From positions 124,001-188,000 of the forward strand of contig JACCGJ010023578.1 of the NCBI GenBank assembly GCA_013407085.1: a stretch of 64,000 nt of DNA, in the 5' to 3' direction. Numbering within the stretch: position 1 is the first letter of the stretch; each line of letters begins with the position of its first letter. The position numbers were made by a program, and so were the translations under genes. Of the stretch, positions 49,929 to 60,760 are shown in pieces. Below the pieces are notes generated by a model. The model was not told where the DNA came from and searched no databases. It saw only the letters and a program-made list of their open reading frames with translations. This stretch comes from Atriophallophorus winterbourni. Lineage: Eukaryota; Platyhelminthes; Trematoda; Plagiorchiida; Microphallidae.

Positions 49929-52715
49929 GTGAGTTCGTAATTGAACATGTCTATATTGTGTAACGCATGTATCTCACGCCATACACGAATCAATGATTTT
50001 GAAACACTTTCGAAAATCAGGCACATCCCAAGAGTGCAACGCGGGAAATTTAATTCTCGAATTAATGTGTACCTTTATTTTAAGTCTGACAAAATTCCCA
50101 CCTTTTACGCAGGTAGATATCTATTCAAGTGCATGGAAATGCACTGCTTTTACTTCGATCGAAACTCGTTTACCCGGAATCGTCGAACAACAGAGCCGAC
50201 GCCACTCGGTTTACGCTATTTTTGTTTCCATAGATTCGTTTCAGCAGAAACCACAACATTCGCGGCATTGCCACTGCTCTGTAGTTACCACCGCAACCAG
50301 TTTATAACCACGCATCAGAATGGTGGTGGAACGAGCAGCTCTTCGAAACGCACTAGATTACTTTCCGGGGCTGTTGAGTGAGGATGTTCAAATGTGCGGT
50401 ACAACAGAACAGCTGCGTTAGACTAAACACGCAACCCATGTAGTGCCAATGAGAGTGCACTCGTGCACACACTCAAGGCCGGTTCGTTTCCTCCCAACCC
50501 AATCTGGGACAAAATCGCACACGATGTTTGCGGATGGTACTCTTCAATTGTACGTGTGTGCACATGCAGTCACAAATTATGCCGGGGCTATCAGACGTCG
50601 GGCAAACGAGTGTCTGTCGTTGGGCTCAGATTTGTTTTGTCTGTCTTCTCATCCCATCTCTAAGGTAGCACAAACGGTCTCCAAGCTTTGAACACGAGAA
50701 TGTCTCGGAGAAGAAACGGCAAGATGTCAGACCTGCACACACAGACACACCTAGCGTCTTAACAAAACACTTGCACACATTTGTGTTCGAGCGATACGCC
50801 GGTGCGTATGCACAGAGTGCATTTAGGGATGCAGCTGAGGAAGAGAGTGCGTACGTGTGTCAGCACGCCTCTGTTGCAATGATCGATCGGCTAAAGCGAA
50901 TCCGTCCCACAATCTTCTGCTTTTGCTCTCCCGGACCGATTAGATGTAATCGATTGTGGGTGCTGTGTGCGTGAGCCTGGTGATGCGCATTGGTAATGCA
51001 GTGCCTTTGTGCTTTTTTTCGTCTGACAAATCCGCGTCATCGGTTTTGTGTGCGTAAACTGGAGGTAGTAAGGAGCAAATATGTCTGAGCGATGCCATGT
51101 AGCTTTGATCAGTATATTTTTGGAACTGCTGATTCAAATGTACATGTCTACAAATACATTGGACCGAAAATCTTTTGGGGTTAACATCCACCCTTCCATC
51201 CCAACAATCTTAGGAGAATAATATCAAATTACCATTTTGCTGTGATAACGAAAATACAAGATAATTTAATTTTGCTTTCGATTTTACCTTGTAATTTAAA
51301 AACCGCATTTGTACGCATTTCCATCAAACTGAATTCTGATTCCCAATGTACACAATGGGCTGAGCAATGAACTTTATTCTTATGTGAAACGTTACGCTAA
51401 ATTTCTTTTGACTCGCAAGTCTTACCATTATTGTAACGAAGCAGGCTATGTCATATTGTTTCTCACAACATAAACCAGTTTAATGGGAAAACTACCGACT
51501 GTCCATATTTTGATTTTGCGCGTGCTTAATTTGCGAAAATTTTCTCAGCTTAATGTTATCTGTAAGGATGGGAAATAGAGAGCCGTGTGATATAAACCAC
51601 CATCTTCATGCATCGTTCGGTTTCGTTCCAATACGCACTCATGACAACGTTTATTTGCCGAAGCAAAACTACCGTTCGTTTTCCGAAAAATTGTAGGCTG
51701 TGGCAAGCTTGAGATTACCGCTACTCTGCCATTTACGACCTGCGCACAAGCACCTACATTCGATGCCTCTCGTAGACACGGCGACATGGAATTATTGAAC
51801 GGCGTGCACCACACATCTGCGTGTCTTGTTGCTATGCTCTGGGCGTTTGATCACCGACACATGCGTGCCCAAACACACAGACACACAGACGAGGATCGAT
51901 CGATGCGATTCTGTATTTATCCCGTGCGATTCCACCAGACTGCTATACACTATACCTGAAAGCGCTCACGTGAACATCACATCCTACATGGGAAACGGTC
52001 AGTTGATTTAGTAAGACAGAGAACGTTTTGCTTGATAGTGTGGTATGATTAGCCCCTTCACGTCTAGATAAACACGCACTCTCTCACTTTCTCTGTCTCG
52101 AGAGAGACTGGGTGCGTAAATGTCAGAGCTATTTGGAGAAAACGGCGGTCGTGCGAGTGTGAACACACGCATGCACAACACCGATCGATAAATCTCCCTT
52201 AGGATCTGTCTGCCATTATCGGACGCATCGGTTCGCGCACATTAGCACAAAACTCACAAAAATGTTTTAAACTCAAAACGACAGCGCCGAGCGCTGATCG
52301 AAATAGGGGGACACATTTTACCAAGAAGGATGCATGAACAGAATGCGTATAATAAGAAATTATAACGAGATGAAACTGAACGTCTGCCAATAACATGCAA
52401 AATTTCATCGGTTTCCTTTAGATCCAGCGAAACCATAACACGTCTCAAATCAAAGTTCAGTAATATTTTTCGACCAATCATATTTTTGCAACAAATTTAC
52501 CTTGTGACAACCGCCAAAATCACTCTCAATGTTTTTTAAACCAATTGTGGAGCAACGACTTCAAATGCTATTCTGTAGGACTGAAAGTTTTGTGGAAAAA
52601 TGTAGACTACCTACCACCGAGGTAATACTATGGCTGATATCCGAAGTCACTCTCTAATCACGGCACATACATGTTCACATTCTGGGACTTTCATCTATCG
52701 TTTTCCTTTCAACAG
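49929..52715 (+). other. Cassette 3 intron C-D
   Basis: 2787 bases. The TAAT pair is at 50937-50952. About 51.83-52.5 kb is near-identical to unit 2. From about 52.6 kb the sequence switches to near-identity with unit 1, which continues through exon D. No coding exon recognised. Confidence 0.75.
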
Positions 52716-53291
52716 GTTAAAAAATGGTTCGCAAACAAACGAGCACGCTCTTCGTCCAGCGGGCTCCCCAAACCCACACCACCTCTCGCACCCGATGCAT
52801 CCCCGGATCCTGCTGCCACAGTCGCCATGGTCGCGGCAGCCATGGCAGCGGCTACGAGCAGTGGAGTTGCGGTGGAAAGTCCGCAAGCAAACAGCCTGTA
52901 CCAGTTGTTTCCGAACTCGCAATCTTTTGGAATCTCAACCTCGAACAGCGATATTCATTTTCTGATGGTAGACCCTACGCAAATCAATTCGCGTATGAAC
53001 GATGAGAAAATGAGTGAGAGTGAGCCTGTGGTGTTGAAAACCGCTGTCGAGGCCGAGTTGAAGATGAATAACGAAGACTCAGATCACCCTGGGCTTGAAC
53101 AGGCTATAGTGGATGTAGCAGAACAAGGCTTAGAAATTTCATCTGAATTATCAGCATCACCGCCTACGCTACAAGTTGTCATCTCCCCTCGTCCATCAGC
53201 TTGCGAGAACATGACCACAAGCATACAGACTGACGCAGAAAATCATGATCTAGAAACGCAGGAAGCCTGCAGCCAACTTGTCGCAGATTGA
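52716..53291 (+). CDS. Cassette 3 exon D: recognition helix and tail
   Basis: 191 codons plus TGA; the protein is the same as in cassette 1 (MVDPTQ, RMNDEK, ACENMTT, ending SQLVAD). This near-identity extends a few hundred bases past the stop, as expected of a recent conversion or exchange tract that includes the exon. Confidence 0.87.
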   Translation, partial: VKKWFANKRARSSSSGLPKPTPPLAPDASPDPAATVAMVAAAMAAATSSGVAVESPQANSLYQLFPNSQSFGISTSNSDIHFLMVDPTQINSRMNDEKMSESEPVVLKTAVEAELKMNNEDSDHPGLEQAIVDVAEQGLEISSELSASPPTLQVVISPRPSACENMTTSIQTDAENHDLETQEACSQLVAD

Positions 53292-54211
53292 CGGACATTT
53301 GGGATCATTCGAATGTCTCACGGAACAGCCGCAAAATCTAGTCTTCGAGAAAACCGAGCATTGTTTACTTTCATTACTACAGCTGTTTGAATCCTCAAAA
53401 CGTTTTAGCTAAATCCACCCGAAAATCGTGCCTTTTATTGCATGACCTACCACATTGTACAGATTGTTTCTCTAGTCATTTGAATCCAATTTTTACCGCA
53501 GACTATTTTACTTCAAATCCTCACTTTATTCCATCACGGAAATCGAAGCGTGGATTTCTTCTGATCTCCTATACGTTTTGTTTATAGCAAATGAGCATTC
53601 TCATGTCAATCTTTATTGTACATCAACATAATCAAATTGTGAACATTAATTTTTAAGCACAATGTGACCGAATTTCATTGAATTATGTTTTTACAAAAAA
53701 TACCAAGAATTCTCACGGGTAACAAATTGATGATTGGATAATTGTGCGAGGCATCTGAAATACCTTCTTCATTTTATCTAAATTTATATTATGTAATTTC
53801 AAGTTTTTCTTCGCCAAAAAGGTAGCCAGTTGTGAACTGCATCCTTCCATCGAAACATCATTCGCTTACAACGTGTGAGAATCGAGGATCGTGGACACAG
53901 TGGAAACGCTGTCGTTCCAAAGTTAATGACATTTCATTGTACATCTCTCTGCTGGGTAATAAAATAGCATGCGCTGCTTTGCGGTGCTCTCGAAATAGTG
54001 AGCCAGATCATTTAAAATTAAGCGCAGAGCTAAGCCAAACAATGTCCTAAACATATAATTGTGATTTCAACACTACTCGTGAGTAGACTTGGGCAACATA
54101 CCAGACGTGGGGACTTCTAACGCACAGAAGCTACCACTTCGGATTCCATTTCCGTCTATTTTCCATGTACTTATGTCATAGAATGTCAAGACTAAGCGTT
54201 GAACGCCATGT
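53292..54211 (+). other. Cassette 3 3' flank
   Basis: Probable 3' UTR with candidate AATAAA at 53958-53963, 667 bases after the stop. The remainder is the unit end; nothing coding was recognised. Confidence 0.4.
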
Positions 54212-57110
54212 GTATATTGTATATAACGATATTTCTATAGTTCATTCCTTTCACGAAGTAAAGTTTATAGAATCGAGTAGAGAGTGTGAAGAAGATGGCC
54301 TCATATGTCCCATTACGTTCGCGCAAACAAAAACTGAATGCGCTCAAACATTCGATCGATGCCGCCCATGCATGTGGTGTGAAGTCATTAGCATAGTGCT
54401 GCTTCATACCAACTATCACGATTGCTCACAATTACTTGGGTGGCTGGTGCATGCTCATAACTAGTTTGACTATAGTCTTCGATTGCTTCGAACACATTTA
54501 TTGTTTGTGTGATTCCCAAAAGCAGTGAGCTCCATTTTGAGGTGTGAGCTACTTTCCCACGTGAGACATGAAACGGTCTTAAACGCGCGATGCATACGGT
54601 TGATTGCACGTATATGCGATAGATTATAACACCTCTGGTGTCCACTACATGTTTCTGTCTCTGTTAACCGCTTATGAATAAGACGTTTGTGCTGTTCGCA
54701 TGACAACTTGCTTGGTACAAATGTTCGAATGTGATTCTGTTTCACTCACAAATGCGCAGCAATCGTGGTTGCCGAAACCTCGCTTGCTCAAAAGCCATCG
54801 ATTGCGCCGTGTTCACCTTTAGACTGAACAAGTGTGAATGTTGACGCTGGTCCCTGTCGCATGTATCCGTTCAGAGCAGCCGTTCACAAAGTGTATGCGC
54901 GCTGGACATTTCGTTATTATACTCGCTAACATTATCGGACGGATTTATGACGTATCTGTGTTGCACATCGACAAGACTTAATACTCATCTGAGCAGTTGG
55001 TCCCAACTACAGTCTCTAGCCAATAGGTGCTAATTGCTCATTGAAAAGTGTGAAACGCAGCATGAGGATAGATAAATGTGGCAAGGTGTCACGAGCATAG
55101 TTACCGATTTGACCTCGTTAGGCAAGCCACAACGAGTGTTAAACGGTTTGACATGTGGTTGCGCACATCGAATTCCATGAGCATGGAGAAATCACACACG
55201 AAGGGTTCCCGCATATAATTTGACGAATGTTTTAATAAATGCATTACATTGCAAATGTTTAATCCATCGCGATGTTGCTAGATAAGTTTATCCCAACTAC
55301 GCTAGATTCTGTTTTTGCCACGAACTGCTTTTCATCATTGGAACAAATCAAAACTTCCTGCATAATTCTCGACAGAATTTGCTAAACGCTTCAATCCGGA
55401 TGACGACCAGTGATAGTCAAAACATATGAGAGATTCGTAACGCGGATGGCATAGACCGCGATTGAATCATGTCAAAAGAGCCAACGTGCCATGCTGCATT
55501 CCTTGCCATTTGTGTCTAGTTCAGCGTCCATCGTTGATTAGTTATATTCTTGGTGTGATTTGCGACAACAGTTTATCCAGAATGTAAGTTCCCTCAATAT
55601 GTATCGTATGGGCATTATATCCATGGTTATTTCGACGTGACGTTTAGTACTATTTGTGCTCCATTGGGATTATTGATTGAGCTCACATACCCCATGAATT
55701 TTGTAATCCATCAGTCATTAATAAGGTCATTTTGTTAACAACATTTCGCTATTAAAATGGGAATGATATCAAATCACGGTTGCAAGTGTTACCATGAGGT
55801 ACTGTTAATACGAAGAATCAAAACCTAACTGATTAACTTAATACTTCGGTCGCCATGCATTTCAATGACATTCCACCAAAGAGAACCGCCTTCAACAAAA
55901 CCATTGTTTACATGTCTCGGTGACTATTTACATGCGCACTCAACTCACCCGTGTGGTAACCCAGCCGTTAGACTCTAACGCCGTGCTGCTCGTTTGTTCG
56001 TTTATTTACGTTACAATTGAGAAAAACACTCCACACATTTGACCTCATCCAGCGCTTCACAGTCGTTTACGCAGGTTCGGTCACTTGCATGCGCGCAGCG
56101 AGAACATCGTATGTCGAACTGAACCTATGATCGAGCGTCCATTTTTGCTTATCCGTTTTGATCATTCGCTCGATACGGCCATAGATATTTGTGTGCTTAG
56201 TTGGTGCTCTAGGCCCCAACGCGCACATCAAGTATCGAGCCAACGACTGCTACTCGACGTCACACGAGTCGTTTCCGGCCGTGATTACATTATCGTCTCG
56301 TGCCCACCAGTACACACACATGTAACTTACAAACTATAAACGTGCGCGCGCATGACGCCTAAATGAGACTCTCGTGTTAAACATCCACGCACAATCAATG
56401 AAATACACAACAAGACGTTCTCATGCACGCTCGACATGTCCTCATCCACCGAATAGATAAACAATCCAATGGTTGGCTCGTTCGCGATCATCGCGCTGGT
56501 TCTAATACCATCCTATAAATACACGACCCTAACTTCACAAATCTGAAGAGGTTTCGTACAAACTGGCGCTTCAGGTCAGATTATTGTTACAGCCCAATAC
56601 GTTTCGTGAATATGGGAAACGAATTTGAATCAGATTTGATTTCGTTCATGGTCGATGCTCAATCAATACTGCTTTGAATCTGATAGGCTGCTCATTTCTC
56701 TCGTTGGTTGGTTTCCAAATTACGAGTAACTGAGACTCACGTAAATCATCGGCGACATCCTCCGATGGGGATTTGGAATTCACAGGAAACGTTATTTAAC
56801 AATGTTATACTTGTAAGGCTCTTATATGCAGTGTTCATACAAGTAACGAAGTTATTCTTTGCACGAAACTTATTTAACAGTGGTTTGCAAATATAACTTT
56901 GTTTCATACTTTTCCATAGCCATATACATTTTAGGGTGTCTGCGTGTGGGAAATATGAGCAACGGTATACTTTGAGGGGGGGGGGCGGTTTAGTTTTGAG
57001 AACATTTTTCAGCAATCGGATTAAATACGTCGTCTAAATATGTTAAGTTCATTCAGTCACGAGTAACCCGCGGCCAAATCAGTGAGGCTAATTAGATGCT
57101 TAATTCTATA
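54212..57110. other. Spacer of unit 4, left part
   Basis: Non-coding by comparison with the other units. It keeps the first palindrome at 56483-56495. The second is broken by an insertion of about 15 bases carrying TATAAATA (about 56514-56521), a TATA-like string absent from units 1-3; whether it acts as a promoter is unknown. Confidence 0.55.
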
Positions 57111-57120
57111 CCAATTCCAA

Positions 57121-57144
57121 TATTCATAGATTTATTCATAGATT
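57121..57144 (-). repeat. 12-bp tandem 3' tail of the LINE
   Basis: TATTCATAGATT occurs twice in perfect tandem on the plus strand, so the element ends in two AATCTATGAATA units. It marks the 3' terminus. Confidence 0.75.
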
Positions 57145-57235
57145 ATATGCAGGTAAAAAGCTATGCTTTACAAGACCCACAAAAATGTACATCGGGTCGG
57201 ATGGTAAAAATTATCAAAATATTGTTAGATTATTG

Positions 57236-59851
57236 TCAAACATAAAAAACATACTTTTCCATGTGGATATCTAGTGATTTTGTGAAAACTTCAACAGTTC
57301 CAGATCGTACCACATGAGTAGGTAAACTGTTCCACAGTTGCACATTGCGAACGGAAAATGCATATTTGCGGCAGTTCAACCTGCTATGCTGTTGGTAAAG
57401 TTTTAATTGGTGACCTCGCAGATGTGTGTTATGGGAAAGATGAAACAAATGACCGCAAAGATGATTTGTTTGATTAAGCACTGTCCAAATGAATATAAGT
57501 GCTCCTCGTTTCCGTCTGTATTCGGCCGAATTCAAATTCAATAATTTAAGTCGCGTTTCGTATGGATAATTTGATAGTCCCAGGACGAGTTTTGTCGCTC
57601 TGCGCTGTGGAGTTTCTAATAGCAGAATATCTTTTTTCAACCAAGGATCCCATGCCGGTATAGCATATTCAACATGAGGACGGATGTACGTTGAAATCAA
57701 TTTGCAGACAATATTGGGGTCAAACGAACCTAGGACACTTTTAAGGAGACCCAAGTTGTTTTCAGCTTTGCAGGCAGCCAGTCGACATTGCATTGAGTTT
57801 CCTAAGTCTGATTGGATAATCACACCTAAATCTTTTTTCGGAGGAGGCGGGTTTAATAACAGTGCGACCAAGATAATATTCTTTGCTCGACTTGCTGTTG
57901 AGAGACAATAGGCTGCATTTCGAAGCATTCAGGGGCATTTCGTTTTCTATGGACCAAGTGTGAATCATATCGAGATCCCGTTGCAGGTTCTGTGTGTCGT
58001 CTATCTTGCGCCAAAGCTTTGCGTCATCAGCGAAAATAAGCACGGACGACTGTAATACATTAGGCAAGTCGTTTATATATATTAAAAACAAAAGCGGTCC
58101 GAGGACTGATCCTTGTGGGACACCACGGGCAACTTTAATCGACTCGGATAGTTCGTTTTTGACTCTCACGTACACCTCACGAGATATCAACCATTCTTTA
58201 ATCCATGCATGGAGTTTACCCTGTACTCCGTAGGTGAGTAGTTTCGACGAAAGTATTTCGTGATTCACACGATCGAAGGCTTTTGATAAATCGATATAAA
58301 TTACGTCCACGGAGTGGCCGGCATCCAGTAGCTCAGACCAAGATTCTTTTGCTAATAGCAAGTTTGTTAGACAGGATCGTTTTTTCCTGAATCCATGCTG
58401 TGCCTCGGAGATTAAATTATTAATCTCAAAGTGATTCCGTAAGGCATCAGCTATTATGGACTCCATTACTTTGGATAGCACTGGTAATAACGCTATCAGG
58501 CGATAGTTTAAAGGATCATTTCTTTTACCACCCTTGTAGATCGGACTAATCAGGACAGTTTTCCAAGTTTCTGGTACAAAGCTCTGCTCGAACATCATCG
58601 TGAATACATCAGATGTCGGTTTTGCCAACTCGGAAGATAGATTGTGCAAAATGTTTGCGTGTATATTGTCTATACTGGATGAGCCTGTTCTCTTCATCGT
58701 CATTAATTTTGTTTGAACAACGTTGGGGGGGGGAACTCCACCCCCTGAAGAATTGGCAGGCTGCAGCTGTCAGAGTTTAAGGGCTGTCTATGGGTCGACA
58801 CTTGTGAGATAACTGATGCAAATTGTTGTCGGAAAACGTTAGCGCAATCTTTAAATGACGTAACTATTCCAGTACCAGAGACCAGTGGCGGTATTCCCAT
58901 TTTAACATTCCGGAGGTCGTTGACGTGTCTATACAATGCTTTGGGATTTATAATGAATTTTTCGACAAGACTGATTTGGTAATCTTTTCTGTCTTTTCGA
59001 ATGAGGCAGACACACTTATTTCGCAATAACGTGTAGTAGCACCAAGTTATCCCAGACGGATCGTCCAAGTATTTGAACCAGGCATTGTCACGTTTACACA
59101 TCCATTTCCGAGTACTGCTTCTGAGAGGCTTTTTCGGACGCTGTTTGCTGGATATTATTTTCATTATTGTCATGACAACATGATCACTCAATCCGAGTGG
59201 AGCTGTTTAGGAAACAGATTCTATCATGAGTTCTTCGTTTGTAAGTATGAGGTCCAGGCTAGATGGGGTTTGTTCAGATCGAAATCGCGTTGGTTGTTGC
59301 ACATGGTTGTAAAGAGGGGTGCAAGTCATTATTTCTTGAAGAAAGCTTTTGAATGAATCGTCACCAGTAATGTGTGTTGCAAGGGTCGGTACATTAAAAT
59401 CACCGAGGAGAAGCGAATGTGAATATGTGAGCTTCAATGCAAAACGTATTGCATTAGCAAGAACAGTGTCAGCGGCAGATGATGAAGAAGGGGGTCGATA
59501 AATCAATGCTAAGAGGCACTTACGTTTATCATGTAAGTCAAAAGAGCAAAACAATGTATCTGGGACATCTAACTCGGGGGAGAGAAGTATAGTGCAGTTG
59601 ATGCTTTCATGTAAGTAGAGGAGGACACCGCCAACTTTTGTTGCTCTATCTTTTCGGTAAATCATCCTATGAGGGATTTTAAGTTCAGAATCGTGTATAG
59701 AATTACACAACCAGGTTTCTGTCACTGCAATCAAATCCCAAGACGCCACGGTCGCACGTGAATACAGTTCAGTAAACTTGCCCAGAAGGCTCTGAGCATT
59801 GGTGTAACAGCATGATAGAGATTTGATTTCTGTTGACGATGAAGAGCTCAT
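57236..59851 (-). pseudogene. LINE ORF2: endonuclease-reverse transcriptase, disrupted
   Basis: Read 59851 to 57236. The apurinic-type endonuclease shows YTNAQSL, VTETWL, LIYRPPS, LLGDFN and SSLDLILTN. A TAA at 59207-59209 interrupts the same frame just before the catalytic SDH motif. Reverse transcriptase motifs are IYKGGKRNDPLNYR, GFRKKRSC, IDLSKAFDRVNHE, PQGSVLGPLLFLIYINDLP and the FADD catalytic box. One frameshift lies at the G9 homopolymer near 58726-58734, between the endonuclease and RT. A second is near 57840-57860, before the C-terminal domain (RPHVEYAIPAW, VQLWNSLP). The enzyme would nick and copy element RNA at the target; this copy cannot encode an intact one. Confidence 0.9.
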
Positions 59852-60610
59852 AGTAGTGGATTCGCCGACCCAGAATTGGTCGGCTGCTCCACATTTTTTG
59901 TCTCAGGTGCATTTGATTGACTTGGTAGCGAAGTCATTTCAGGAACAACGGTGTTCGTGCGTTTTATGTCGTATACAGCCCGAATACGAATTTCAGGAGG
60001 TGCAAATTTTCGACATTGATACCACGCCTCGAGTATTCTATCCTTCATATCATCTGTGCGGAATGATATTTTGAGATGAGGAGGCTGATGCGTTTCTTTT
60101 TTCGGTATAAGGCGCATAACATGAGTAGTTATTATACCCTTTAAACCTAGAATCTCTTGTAAGAACCTCCATTCACTGCAATCATGTTGCAGACGCTTGC
60201 TGGATTCTACTTCGTTCGAAATGGGTACACCATGAACTATAACAGCTCTGCGATTTGTAGCCTCTTTCGCTAGTTCCGGATTATTACGACGAATTTGCCG
60301 TTCTTCCCAAGGAACGTCTGGAAATATTTGCACAGTCGATTTGTTTACAACTAAGAGGGATGAGGCGAGCAACATATTTTCTACATATTGGACGGACATG
60401 AGCACTACACGCAGTAACCTGGGTGTGTTCGCACGAGGTGAGTTCGGGGGTCTAAACAATCGCGTCAGCGACGCAGGTGAGGCAGTGATGTCTAAGCTTC
60501 TGCAAAGGTCATTCCATTGATTCCTGTCATCTGCTTCGCGTTGCTTTAGCGATGGCGAAGTTGATTCAACGAGATTACTACAAATAACCGTTAGATCATC
60601 AATGTTTTAT
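59848..60610 (-). pseudogene. LINE ORF1 (3' part)
   Basis: Open from about 60610 with no ATG at its beginning; an in-frame stop lies immediately upstream, near a G8 run at about 60615-60622, so it is truncated or frameshifted. The product is basic, with the segments VQIFPDVPWEERQIRRN and LKISFRTDDMKDRILEAWY, which resemble the ORF1 proteins that precede the endonuclease in invertebrate CR1-like elements and are thought to bind element RNA. Its TGA stop overlaps the ORF2 ATG as ATGA (59848-59851), a layout suited to termination-reinitiation. Confidence 0.65.
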
Positions 60611-60760
60611 CTTTGGGGGGGGTTAGTGTTCAAACTCTTTGGTCTAAGCTTATGCACATCCTTCGATAATTCAGAACTTTCCTTCACTTGACTGCAGGTC
60701 AGATTCGCAGACTCATCGGTCGTACGAGCTGTTGGAAGGGATCTTGGTCGATTTCGGATC

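Larger units (their letters stand above)
44451..53291 (+). other. Gene model, cassette 3: TALE homeobox protein, exons A-D
   Basis: Exons 44451-45446, 47106-47820, 48931-49928 and 52716-53291, with introns of 1659, 1110 and 2787 bases. All exon lengths and phases are preserved; 1094 codons and a stop, uninterrupted. Exon A is closest to cassette 2 whereas exons C and D are closest to cassette 1, so the gene is a mosaic of the other two. Confidence 0.78.
38557..54211 (+). repeat. Tandem unit 3 (~15.65 kb)
   Basis: Complete third copy: spacer 38557-44450, cassette 44451-53291, 3' flank. Its right edge is approximate, because unit 4 lacks about 260 bases at the junction: sequence like 22645-22880 of unit 2 is missing near 54.21 kb. 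Confidence 0.85.
57115..60760 (-). mobile_element. CR1/Jockey-type non-LTR retrotransposon (LINE)
   Basis: About 3.6 kb inserted in the unit 4 spacer, minus orientation. Order in its own sense: ORF1 end, endonuclease, reverse transcriptase, C-terminal region, short 3' repeat tail. The empty site is seen in unit 3 at about 41607-41640: spacer sequence ending TTAATTCTATA continues after the element at ATCGCACCAAATTAG. No poly(A) tail; instead a 12-base unit is repeated twice (57121-57144), as is usual for CR1-like elements. It is inactivated by one nonsense codon and two frameshifts. The 5' end is probably truncated. The exact target-site duplication is unclear (GATTT on both sides is a weak candidate). 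Confidence 0.9.

Noticed and set aside
57684..57911. Plus-strand frame across the LINE C-terminal region (also 57994-58233 and 59823-60074)
   Set aside because: Antisense shadows of the LINE ORFs.
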